Both the position numbers and the translations under genes were made by a program. Shown one piece after another: positions 1 through 6,807 of a DNA stretch of 16,046 nt (the stretch's first letter is position 1; every line of letters starts with the position of its first letter). Origin of the DNA: a bacterium (GTDB lineage Bacteria > Babelota > Babeliae > Babelales > Chromulinivoraceae); assembly GCA_947377595.1 (NCBI GenBank), contig CANCGK010000010.1:1-16046 (forward strand). The letters run 5' to 3'. The notes under the pieces are model-generated. The model saw only the letters and a program-made list of their open reading frames with translations. It searched no databases and had not been told where the DNA came from.

Positions 1-98
1 GTTGTATCAGCATTAAAAATTTTTGCTTGCACAGGTGATTGTAGTAATTGAATGCTCAGGATACATGCCTGAAGTAACGTCATTATTTTTTTACGCAT
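1..98 (-). CDS. Exported protein of unknown function, N-terminal fragment
   Basis: A frame opens on the minus strand at an ATG (complement of 96-98) and runs off the left edge without a stop, giving 32 codons. The peptide begins MRKKIMTLLQACILSIQLLQ and continues SPVQA-KIFNADT. This is a textbook signal peptide: a basic N-terminus, a hydrophobic core and a VQA cleavage site near residue 25. The protein is therefore probably exported to the periplasm or outer membrane. It lies 36 bp downstream of the CYTH gene in the same direction, so the two may be cotranscribed. A purine-rich AAAGG lies about 13 bases before the ATG, rather far for a ribosome binding site. The mature protein lies outside the window, so no family can be named. 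Confidence 0.7.
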   Translation of the reverse strand, partial: MRKKIMTLLQACILSIQLLQSPVQAKIFNADT

Positions 99-134
99 GG
101 TTAATCTGCTGCCTTTATGTAAGAAGAATAAAAA

Positions 135-731
135 TTATGCATTTTTTTCTTTATTGATGAGGTGTAATGCTTCTTGAAAGCTATCAAAAGAAAGATGTTT
201 GATGCTATTGAGTTCTTGAATAGATATACCATATTTATTATAATATATAAGATCAATTGCTCCAAAGAGTGCATCTTGATAATCAAGATGTAGCTTTTCT
301 ATAATCATTTTAACATGATCTATGCTTTCGCCTTCAATTTCTAAAATTGGTTCTAAACCAGGCCATGTATCAATGGTGATTGTAGAATTATCAAGATGCC
401 ATATTTCGCGATCATTTTCTTGATAGGATGTAAAATTTAAGCCTAAACTTTCATAAAAATCGCAGGCTTTTTTAAAATCATTTGTTTTTAATTCAATTTC
501 TCTAATTCCATCAATTGCATGAGGATTTATAATTTCTTTAATGGTCATGGTTGTATAAGCTCCTTCATCTCTAATTCGCAACCATTTGCGGATCGAATCA
601 TTCCCTAGTTCATAAATGATTCTTCGCATACGTAATTCTTTTTGCTGTAAAGTAGCTCCAGCGCTGAGCAATACTTTTCTAAAAATAGCTTTGTTTATTG
701 GTGTGAATTTTACTTCAAATTCAATTTTCAT
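135..731 (-). CDS. CYTH-domain protein (class IV adenylate cyclase / triphosphate-hydrolase superfamily)
   Basis: 198 residues, the size of a single CYTH domain. The family hallmark ExExK is at the very N-terminus (E4-F-E6-V-K8). Further charged strands typical of the triphosphate tunnel follow: a KWLRIRDEG strand, a TIKE strand, a REIELK strand and a late LEPILEIEGE strand. CYTH enzymes bind triphosphates with divalent metal inside a beta-barrel tunnel. Members include CyaB-type adenylyl cyclases, thiamine triphosphatases and inorganic triphosphatases; the sequence alone does not decide the substrate. The ATG is supported by an AGG six bases upstream. The protein should be cytosolic, as no signal or membrane segment is seen. 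An open frame continues upstream of this ATG without a start codon (see 732-899). The family call is firm, the reaction is not. Confidence 0.85.
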   Translation of the reverse strand: MKIEFEVKFTPINKAIFRKVLLSAGATLQQKELRMRRIIYELGNDSIRKWLRIRDEGAYTTMTIKEIINPHAIDGIREIELKTNDFKKACDFYESLGLNFTSYQENDREIWHLDNSTITIDTWPGLEPILEIEGESIDHVKMIIEKLHLDYQDALFGAIDLIYYNKYGISIQELNSIKHLSFDSFQEALHLINKEKNA

Positions 732-899
732 ATGGGACCTATTTGATAATGCTGATAAATTATTTTTTAAATAAAGGATTCGATCTGAAGGTAGATTGCA
801 TGTATTAATATCAAAATTATTAATATCATGTAATGAGATTGTTAATATTTTCTGTTCTTCTTCATGTAATATTGCGTTTAATAAATAATTTTCTTCAAA
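732..899 (-). other. 56-codon open frame in phase with the CYTH gene but without a start codon
   Basis: Reading the minus strand from the TGA at 902-900, the frame stays open for 56 codons straight into the CYTH ATG. It has no ATG, GTG or TTG, only ATT/ATA codons. Its translation begins FEENYLLNAILHEEEQKILT and looks protein-like (mixed hydrophobic and acidic) rather than random. It may be the remnant of a truncated upstream gene or of a longer CYTH protein. It may also be chance in AT-rich DNA. I recognise no domain. Confidence 0.3.
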
Positions 900-996
900 T
901 CAGCTTTAATTGGTCTAAGAATAAAGTCTTTCACTATAGTTATGGTACATTATAATGGTATCATATTGTACGCTTACAGCAATTGCATGTCAGGAT
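900..996. other. Intergenic spacer with a promoter-like palindrome
   Basis: No gene seen. The palindrome CATTATAATG (948-957) contains TATAAT on both strands and could serve as a -10 element in either direction. No good -35 hexamer was found at 16-18 bp on either side, so no promoter is called. The spacer separates the minus-strand CYTH region from the plus-strand repeat cassette. Confidence 0.25.
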
Positions 997-1135
997 TTTT
1001 TAAGATGAGCTTGCAAAATTTTGAGTTATTTTTGATAAAAATAGACTCAAAAATAACCATGCAAGTCTATAAAATAGAGTTCATTTTAACCATGAATATT
1101 TTGATATATTGATCTGTGCGGTATTTATAGATTTT
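997..1135 (+). repeat. Left copy of a 139-bp direct repeat flanking the ATPase gene
   Basis: This block aligns without gaps to 2616-2754 at a constant offset of 1619 bp. I count 18 mismatches in 139 positions (about 87% identity). The block carries two motif units ending in AACCATG at 1055-1061 and 1088-1094, 33 bases apart, and a strongly conserved tail, TTGATCTGTGCGGTATTTAT. Two mutually exclusive hairpins can form at 1021-1057: TTGAGTTATTTTT with AAAAATA-G-ACTCAA, or GTTATTTTTGA (1025-1035) with TCAAAAATAAC (1047-1057). A weak promoter-like TTGATA-15-TATTTA lies at 1101-1127 pointing towards the ATPase gene. Confidence 0.9.
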
Positions 1136-1173
1136 AGTTGAAGGAAGCATTTTTGATTGTCTTGTTTTTTTAA

Positions 1174-1230
1174 AAAATAGGCTTAAAATTAACCATGAAT
1201 ACCTAAAAAATAGAGTTAATTTTAACCATG
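1174..1230 (+). promoter_or_regulatory. Paired palindromic motif units directly upstream of the ATPase start
   Basis: Two further copies of the unit found in the direct repeats (AAAATAG, then a variable AT-rich core, then AACCATG) end at 1197 and 1230. Their AACCATG boxes begin at 1191 and 1224, again exactly 33 bases apart. TTAAAATTAAC (1183-1193) is a perfect 11-base inverted match to GTTAATTTTAA (1215-1225), with a 21-base loop. The second unit runs into the GGAG ribosome binding site (1230-1233) of the ATPase gene. A protein bound here, or the RNA hairpin, could control expression of that gene; this is inference. Confidence 0.6.
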
Positions 1231-1238
1231 GAGTTGTT

Positions 1239-2591
1239 ATGAAAAGGCTTATAGACTACTCTTTACTCAAATGGAAAAGTGATCCATTTCGTATGCCACT
1301 TATATTACGGGGGGCTCGCCAAATTGGAAAAACTTTTGCAGTGCGACAATTGGGAGCAACTTATAATAATTTTGTTGAAATTAATTTTGAATTAATACCG
1401 CGAGCTGGAATTATATTTGATCAAGATCTTTATCCTGCAAGAATTATTGAACAACTTTCTTTACTTACTAATCAACCAATTATTCCTGGACAAACATTAT
1501 TGTTTTTGGATGAAGTTCAGATGGTTCCTGCAGCAATTACAGCTTTGCGTTATTTTCATGAACTTATGCCGCAGTTACATGTTATCGCTGCTGGTTCATT
1601 ATTAGATTTTGCGATTGCAAAGCACGGTATTCCTGTTGGTAGAGTTGAGTGTTTATACATGTATCCATTGTCTTTTATTGAATATTTAGCAGCAGCTGGA
1701 GAATCTTTAGCACTCGCAGAATTATTGCATAAAGATGTAACATTGCCAATGTTTGATCTGTTGCATGATACATTGTTGCAACATGTGGCTCGTTATCTTG
1801 CGTTAGGAGGGATGCCGCAAGCTGTTCAAAATTGGATTTCAACAAAAACTGCTTTTGGCAGTGCTAAAGTGCATGCATCAATTTTACATGTGTATCGTCA
1901 AGATTTTGATAAATATGCTCGATTGCATCAAATAAAATATGTAGAACAAATTTTTAAACAAATTCCTGAGCAGTTGGGTCGAAAATTTAAATTCAGTCTT
2001 GTTGAAGGTGATTATCGTAAAAGAGAACTTTCGCCTGCATTAGATCTTTTAATTACTGCAGGAATAGCTCGTAAAGTTTTATATGCTTGCGGTCAAGGTA
2101 TTCCTGTTGGATTGCAAGTTGATGTTTTAGATTATAAAGTTATTTTTCTTGATACTGGACTTGCTCAAGCAAGTATGGGCTTAGATCTTGCAGCTTGGTT
2201 TTTACAACCGGATCAAGAATTTATTAACAAAGGTTCTTTGGTAGAAGCTTTTGCTGGTCAAGAAATTGCTACATATTCTGCATGTGATAGACAGCAAGAT
2301 TTATATTACTGGCATAAAGATTCAGCCCCAAATCAAGCAGAAATTGATTATCTTATTCAGATAGATCGTCATATTATTCCTGTAGAAGTAAAATCTGGAG
2401 ATGGTAGAACTTTAAAAAGTATTCAATATTTTTTATCAACTCATCCACATTCACCATATGGAATTAGATTTTCAACCAACAATTATTCAGTGCATAATAA
2501 TATTCATTCGTATCCATTGTATGCTATTGTCAAGGTCATGATGCAAGTAAATCCTTTGTTGCAAGCAGCGGTGGAAAATTTGCTCGCATAG
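1239..2591 (+). CDS. AAA ATPase with C-terminal PD-(D/E)XK-like domain (DUF4143 type)
   Basis: 450 residues, the usual length for the AAA_14/DUF4143 family. The P-loop GARQIGKT is at residues 25-32 and a Walker B LLFLDEVQM is centred on D91-E92. The C-terminal domain has the order AEIDYLI (D370), then PVEVKSG (E383, K385), matching the D...ExK core of PD-(D/E)XK nuclease folds. These ATPases are widespread, often multicopy, and their cellular role is poorly defined; nuclease activity is not shown for most of them. The start is an ATG with GGAG five bases upstream. It overlaps the stop of a tiny frame (ATG at 1228, MELL, TGA at 1240-1242). The gene sits between two 139-bp direct repeats and just after motif units of the same kind. 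No toxin, transposase or second cassette gene accompanies it. The family call is confident, the function unknown. Confidence 0.88.
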   Translation: MKRLIDYSLLKWKSDPFRMPLILRGARQIGKTFAVRQLGATYNNFVEINFELIPRAGIIFDQDLYPARIIEQLSLLTNQPIIPGQTLLFLDEVQMVPAAITALRYFHELMPQLHVIAAGSLLDFAIAKHGIPVGRVECLYMYPLSFIEYLAAAGESLALAELLHKDVTLPMFDLLHDTLLQHVARYLALGGMPQAVQNWISTKTAFGSAKVHASILHVYRQDFDKYARLHQIKYVEQIFKQIPEQLGRKFKFSLVEGDYRKRELSPALDLLITAGIARKVLYACGQGIPVGLQVDVLDYKVIFLDTGLAQASMGLDLAAWFLQPDQEFINKGSLVEAFAGQEIATYSACDRQQDLYYWHKDSAPNQAEIDYLIQIDRHIIPVEVKSGDGRTLKSIQYFLSTHPHSPYGIRFSTNNYSVHNNIHSYPLYAIVKVMMQVNPLLQAAVENLLA

Positions 2592-2615
2592 CATTGATTG
2601 ATGGTTTGAGAGTTG

Positions 2616-2754
2616 TTTTTAAGATGAGCGTGCAAAACCTTGAGTTGTTTTTGATAAAAATAGACTCAAAAACAACCATGCATCCCTATAAAATAGGGTT
2701 GTTTTCAACCATCTTTTTTTTGATACATTGATCTGTGCGGTATTTATAAATTTT
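2616..2754 (+). repeat. Right copy of the 139-bp direct repeat flanking the ATPase gene
   Basis: This copy begins 25 bases after the ATPase stop and matches 997-1135 throughout. Its two motif boxes (AACCATG at 2674-2680 and AACCATC at 2707-2713) keep the 33-base spacing. The stem seen in the left copy is preserved by a paired change: GTTGTTTTTGA with TCAAAAACAAC, where the left copy has A and T at the varied pair. The second unit forms a tight hairpin, GGTTG-TTTT-CAACC (2699-2712). Having this copy downstream of the gene makes the arrangement resemble a cassette rather than a simple promoter repeat. Confidence 0.9.
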
Positions 2755-2790
2755 TTGAGTATGCGGTGAGTAATATGCTTGTTGAGAGCA

Positions 2791-2829
2791 TAAAAAAGTC
2801 CTCAAGCTTTGTAAAAAAACTTGAGGACT
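2791..2829 (-). terminator. Rho-independent terminator of the M48-like protease gene
   Basis: On the minus strand, AGTCCTCAAG (2829-2820) pairs perfectly with CTTGAGGACT (2806-2797) across a 13-base loop. A T run follows (complement of the A run at 2792-2797). It lies about 55 bases after the stop of the metalloprotease gene in the matching direction. Confidence 0.8.
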
Positions 2830-2834
2830 ATAAA

Positions 2835-2876
2835 AAGATCTGTCTTAATAAAAATTATAAATTTTGCTTAGATCTT
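2835..2876 (-). repeat. Inverted repeat just after the protease stop codon
   Basis: AAGATCT (2835-2841) pairs with AGATCTT (2870-2876), and an inner AAAATT/AATTTT dyad sits within. On the minus strand a short T run follows the outer arm. It may be a first, weaker termination hairpin or an RNA-stabilising 3' end ahead of the main terminator. Confidence 0.4.
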
Positions 2877-2882
2877 CATGTA

Positions 2883-3947
2883 TTATCTTTTTGCAAGTTC
2901 ATCTTTAATTGCTTGTGCGCGATCTGATGGGTAAGGATGTGATGAAGTATGCATCCATTTATAAAATGAGTGAAATATTGGAATATCTTTAATTATTTGA
3001 AGTTGAGTTAATTGACAGTAATCGTCAAAATAAGCCGATAATTGCATTAATTTTCCAATGCTATTATTGACTGGAAGAAATGGAGACACTGTTTTGTTTT
3101 CAATATTAAATAATGGATCAATATCTTCGTTTTCGAAAAATGATATGCCACCATGTAAACCATTTTCGTCAATTTGAGTATAAGAAAATTTATCGGCATT
3201 TTTTTCATAATTAGGAGTTAATAACTTTAATATAATAGGGAAGAATATGAAGAATTCTATGATGAATGAGTTCATCGCATCGACTTGACTATCTTTAGAT
3301 TCTAAATGATCCCATTTTAAATTGATAGACATATGATATGCTCTTAATAATTCGAGCGTAGCAAAAATACCAATGATGCTTATCAAATGAGAAAACATAT
3401 CGCCATTTTCGATGTGTCCTGCTTCGTGAAGTAAAAAAAATTCTTCTTTTCCTAATAACAATTGATCTTCACGTGATAATTCTATGCCGTCAATAACATT
3501 TTTATAAACTCTATTGATATCTTGTAAGGATTTTTGAGAAAAGTAGATATGATTAAATATTGAACTCCAAGTAATTTTATTTTTATTTATATGTCGCGTT
3601 GCTTGCAAGAATAATTTTTGATCAAGATGTGCTTTTGGATATTTTATTCCCATTGCATCATACCATGCTTGAGCATAAGGATAATCTGTGACTACTAAAT
3701 GTTTTTTTTGAAGTAAATAATGAGTTTTCATGTATTTTGTTACGCTTGGTAATCCTGTTAGAACAGTCATCCAAAATATATTTAATCCTGCATGCTGCCA
3801 AGGAGAGAGTTTATTTAATTCCAATGTATTGAAAGAATCTTGATATAATTCATTTTTAAAAATATCTGTTGCACCATGAGATTGTTCTGTTGTTGAGCAA
3901 AAAATTATTACAAATATAAACCATGGGAAAGTTTTTTTTGTGATCAA
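2883..3947 (-). CDS. Membrane-associated M48-like zinc metalloprotease
   Basis: 354 residues. HEAGH at 174-178 is the HExxH zinc motif, and YEKNAD (E248, D252) gives the third ligand in the ExxxD form used by M48 peptidases. The C-terminal SHPYPSDRAQAI matches the HPxxxxR element near the end of M48 domains. A hydrophobic N-terminus (about residues 8-19) is followed by HGA at 24-26, so it reads as a signal peptide or anchor. Two more hydrophobic stretches lie at about 187-204 and 228-243, between and around the zinc-ligand segments. Family members such as HtpX, BepA and Oma1 degrade misfolded membrane or exported proteins; the target here is unknown. The start is TTG, chosen because AAGGA lies seven bases upstream and the signal sequence begins at once. 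A promoter and a terminator in the same direction suggest a single-gene unit. Confidence 0.8.
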   Translation of the reverse strand: MITKKTFPWFIFVIIFCSTTEQSHGATDIFKNELYQDSFNTLELNKLSPWQHAGLNIFWMTVLTGLPSVTKYMKTHYLLQKKHLVVTDYPYAQAWYDAMGIKYPKAHLDQKLFLQATRHINKNKITWSSIFNHIYFSQKSLQDINRVYKNVIDGIELSREDQLLLGKEEFFLLHEAGHIENGDMFSHLISIIGIFATLELLRAYHMSINLKWDHLESKDSQVDAMNSFIIEFFIFFPIILKLLTPNYEKNADKFSYTQIDENGLHGGISFFENEDIDPLFNIENKTVSPFLPVNNSIGKLMQLSAYFDDYCQLTQLQIIKDIPIFHSFYKWMHTSSHPYPSDRAQAIKDELAKR

Positions 3948-4001
3948 AATTGATTCCTTTTAAGTGACGGTAATAAAATATTTAAGTTATATAACATTAT
4001 A

Positions 4002-4029
4002 ATTATAGCATATGAGATAGTTTGCGCAA
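4002..4029 (-). promoter_or_regulatory. Likely sigma70-type promoter of the protease gene
   Basis: On the minus strand TTGCGC (4029-4024) and TATAAT (4007-4002) are separated by 16 bases. The -10 is a perfect consensus. Transcription would start about 45-50 bases before the TTG start codon. Confidence 0.55.
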
Positions 4030-4053
4030 AAGCCTGTCAGCTTTTTTAGGTTA

Positions 4054-4083
4054 TAAAAAAAGGAACATGTTGCCATGCTCCTT
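4054..4083 (-). terminator. Rho-independent terminator of rpmG
   Basis: On the minus strand AAGGAGCATG pairs with CATGTTCCTT (one G-U pair) around a GCAA loop. A run of eight T follows (complement of 4054-4061). It begins about 34 bases after the rpmG stop. Confidence 0.8.
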
Positions 4084-4116
4084 AAATTTTTTTAGATACG
4101 AAGTGAAAATAATTAC

Positions 4117-4278
4117 TTATTTTTCTTCTTTGTACATAACGTGACGACGTACAACTGGATCATATTTTTTTAATTCAATACGTTCTGTTGTGTTCGCTTT
4201 GTTTTTGTATGTCCAGTATCTGTGAGGACTTTCTGAACTTTTCAGTTTGATAATCTGACGATTACCTTTCTTTGCCAT
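4117..4278 (-). CDS. rpmG: Large ribosomal subunit protein bL33
   Basis: 53 residues, the normal length for bL33. The protein starts MAKKGNRQIIKLKSSESPHR and contains the family's YKNK and ELKKYDPVVRRHVMYKE segments. It is a component of the 50S subunit near the E site. It lacks the CxxC pairs of zinc-binding bL33 forms, so it is the cysteine-free type. An AAGGA eight bases before the ATG supports the start. It stands alone here, divergent from pheT, rather than beside rpmB or secE/nusG as in many genomes. Confidence 0.95.
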   Translation of the reverse strand: MAKKGNRQIIKLKSSESPHRYWTYKNKANTTERIELKKYDPVVRRHVMYKEEK

Positions 4279-4375
4279 GGGGATATTCCTTATCTAAACA
4301 GCTAATTTGAGATTTTAAAATCAAGATTATTATTTTAATATACCTGCAAATCTTGCCTTTGTCTACGTCCTTTCT

Positions 4376-4404
4376 TTTACTTTGAAATATATTTTACGTA
4401 TAAT
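4376..4404 (+). promoter_or_regulatory. Likely sigma70-type promoter of the pheT operon
   Basis: TTTACT (4376-4381) and a perfect TATAAT (4399-4404) are separated by 17 bases. The start of transcription would fall about 45 bases before the pheT ATG. No tRNA-Phe-type attenuator hairpin or T-box is seen in the short leader. Confidence 0.55.
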
Positions 4405-4456
4405 CAAATATATATTAAAAGTATAAATTGACGATTTTACTGCGTAAAGGCTTTGT

Positions 4457-6790
4457 ATGAAGATATCAATCAATTGGATGCTCGATCACATTATAACGCC
4501 GATATCAAAGATTGATGTTGGGTTAATCGTTGCAAAATTTAATGTTCACACTGCAGAAATCGAATCGTATGAAAAGTTTGATCTTGCTATCGATCATCTT
4601 TTTTTAGCGCAAGTAATTGCAATCAATCAGGATAGTTGTACATTGCAATGTGATGAATTACAGCAAGTTATACAACTTTCGTATAGAACTGATTTGCAAG
4701 TTGGTCAATTGGCATTAATTCGTCGTCATCATGATGGTTTTGCATGGGAAAAATTATCACATTATAGCCCTGCAAAAGAAGGCCTTTTTGCTCCAGTTGA
4801 TTGCCCGAAACATTTGGTTGCAGGTGGCTGGAAGCAAGAGTGCGAAACATTTGATTATATTCTTGATGTTGATAATAAATCGATTAATCATCGCCCTGAT
4901 TTATGGGGACATCGTGGTATTGCAGGAGAAATTGCAGCTTTTATGGGCTGGCAATTAAAACCTTTAGAATCTATGCTGGCAAAGATTGATCAAGTTGATT
5001 ATGCAACATATAGTCTTGCGCAAGCAGATCAGTCTTTAACTTTAAAAATTGAAAATACAGCAATTTGTCCTCGAATAGCAGGATTATATTGCAAAACTAT
5101 GACGCATAAAAATTCTACTATTTGGATGGCAATGCGACTTGCTCGTGTTGATAGTAAGCCAATTAATACCATCGTTGATATCACCAATTACGTTATGTTT
5201 GATATCAGTCAGCCGATGCATGTTTTTGATGCCGCAAATTTTAGTACCAAAACAATTACTGTACGCACTGCACAATCTGACGAGCAGTTACAATTACTTG
5301 ACGGTCATACTATTGCATTGACTGAGCAAGATATTGTGCTTACTGATGGAGCTCATCCAGTCGCTCTGGCAGGTGTTATGGGTGGCAAGCAAGCAAGTTT
5401 TAGTATGCAAGCACAATCAATTATTATCGAGTCTGGTTCATTTTGTGCATCGATGGTTCGTACTAGTTCAGCTCGTGTTAAAGTTGCAAGTGAAGCTGCA
5501 ACTCGGTTTGCAAAACAATTAGATCCGATGCAAAACGTTACTGCATTGCAGCGTTTTATATTTTTAGCTCAAGGCTTGGGTGTTGTCGGTCAGGTTACAG
5601 AACAATTAGTATCGGTCGGAAAAATTATTACTCCTGCCATCATTACAATTTCTCATGAATTTATTGTTACCCGCTTGGGAATAGAAGTTTCATCAGCGCA
5701 AATTATTGAAAATTTAGAAAAATTATCATGCAGTGTCGTTCAAGATATTGATGACAATGTTCTTGTATATCATGTAACAATTCCAACAGCGCGTATGACA
5801 AAAGATTTGACGATTCAAGAAGATATTGTCGAAGAAGTAGCACGTTTATTTGGGTATCAAAATATTTCTTACGTGCGGCCAGTGCGTGCGATGAAGTCGT
5901 TTGATACAACGGCTGTCATGAGATTGCGTGGGATGAAGCGACATTGTGCTTTTGCGATGAAAATGCGCGAAGTGCGAGATTATTTATTTTATGATGAATC
6001 TTTTTTAAAGCGTCTTGCTTGGTATCCAACTGATGCTGTGGCAATTAAAAATCCAGTTTCGGAAAATTGGAAAGTTTTAGTGACGTCATTGATTCCTCAT
6101 TTGATTAAAAATGTTGAGTTAAATATTCCATCGCATGAACAGATTAATTTATTCGAATCAAATAGCATTTGGCGCCAAATTTCATCAACTGAAAGTTTAG
6201 AACAAAAATCATTTGCAGGCATTTTATATGGTCAAAAAAATCTTAATTTTTATGATTACAAAGCGCAGTTAGAAGGATTGTTTATATCTTTAGGCTTTTC
6301 TGTTATATGGCAAAAACCAACGCATGCTTTAGAGCCATGGTTTGATCAGTTGCAAACAGCAGATCTTATGCTTGATGGTATAAAAATTGGTAGAGCTGGC
6401 ATGCTTGCATCAACGTTTACTCGTGGTATTTTAAAAAATCAAAGTTTTGCATTTGAACTTTGTTTAGATTTATTGTTAGCTTATAAGCCTTGCGAAAAAC
6501 AGTTTGTGCCATGGTCAAAGTATCAAGCCGTCTTTGTTGATTTAAGTTTATTAATTGATGCTCGCATGAGTTCAGAACACATTGAACAGATGATTGTACA
6601 AACAGATGCAAAAATTGATAAAGTTAGTTTGCTTGATTTCTTTGAAAAAGAAGAATGGATTGATCAGCGCTCATTGACATTTAGATATAGAATTTGTGAT
6701 TTTGAGCAAAATTTAACCAAAGAAGTTATTGATCACGTGACTGCAAAAGTTATTGAAAATATGAAAGCTTATGGAGCGCAAATTCGTTAA
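4457..6790 (+). CDS. pheT: Phenylalanyl-tRNA synthetase beta subunit
   Basis: 777 residues, slightly below the usual 790-800. It joins PheS in the alpha2-beta2 enzyme that charges tRNA-Phe; the beta subunit carries tRNA-binding and editing domains. The N-terminal domain begins MKISINWMLD and is followed by an EMAP/OB tRNA-binding fold at about 45-150. The B3/B4 editing region covers about 200-370, with NKSINHRPDLWGHRG at 140-153, SKPINTIVDITNYVM at 233-247 and LAGVMGG at 304-310. The B5 domain (about 392-470) is followed by a catalytic-like core, then a ferredoxin-fold anticodon-binding domain in the last 90 residues. AAAGG six bases before the ATG supports the start. pheS, usually directly upstream, is absent: rpmG lies there on the other strand. 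The gene leads the pheT-lspA-pgpA-comF run. Confidence 0.95.
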   Translation: MKISINWMLDHIITPISKIDVGLIVAKFNVHTAEIESYEKFDLAIDHLFLAQVIAINQDSCTLQCDELQQVIQLSYRTDLQVGQLALIRRHHDGFAWEKLSHYSPAKEGLFAPVDCPKHLVAGGWKQECETFDYILDVDNKSINHRPDLWGHRGIAGEIAAFMGWQLKPLESMLAKIDQVDYATYSLAQADQSLTLKIENTAICPRIAGLYCKTMTHKNSTIWMAMRLARVDSKPINTIVDITNYVMFDISQPMHVFDAANFSTKTITVRTAQSDEQLQLLDGHTIALTEQDIVLTDGAHPVALAGVMGGKQASFSMQAQSIIIESGSFCASMVRTSSARVKVASEAATRFAKQLDPMQNVTALQRFIFLAQGLGVVGQVTEQLVSVGKIITPAIITISHEFIVTRLGIEVSSAQIIENLEKLSCSVVQDIDDNVLVYHVTIPTARMTKDLTIQEDIVEEVARLFGYQNISYVRPVRAMKSFDTTAVMRLRGMKRHCAFAMKMREVRDYLFYDESFLKRLAWYPTDAVAIKNPVSENWKVLVTSLIPHLIKNVELNIPSHEQINLFESNSIWRQISSTESLEQKSFAGILYGQKNLNFYDYKAQLEGLFISLGFSVIWQKPTHALEPWFDQLQTADLMLDGIKIGRAGMLASTFTRGILKNQSFAFELCLDLLLAYKPCEKQFVPWSKYQAVFVDLSLLIDARMSSEHIEQMIVQTDAKIDKVSLLDFFEKEEWIDQRSLTFRYRICDFEQNLTKEVIDHVTAKVIENMKAYGAQIR

Positions 6791-6807
6791 CGAAAGAAAA
6801 TTTTTTC

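Noticed and set aside
997..1230. CRISPR array suggested by regularly spaced motif units
   Set aside because: Only two units per cluster, units are imperfect, the in-between sequence is partly conserved between copies, and no cas gene is present.
1417..1605. 62-codon frame inside the ATPase gene in another phase
   Set aside because: It lies wholly within the P-loop ATPase coding sequence, has no ribosome site and a composition unlike a real protein; a shadow frame.
997..2754. Insertion sequence with a transposase
   Set aside because: The enclosed protein has Walker A/B and D...ExK motifs, not a DDE, HUH or serine-recombinase signature, and the flanks are direct rather than inverted terminal repeats.
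4279..4456. A tRNA gene or T-box leader between rpmG and pheT
   Set aside because: No cloverleaf arms, no GGTTCGA-type T-loop and no T-box sequence could be found in the gap.
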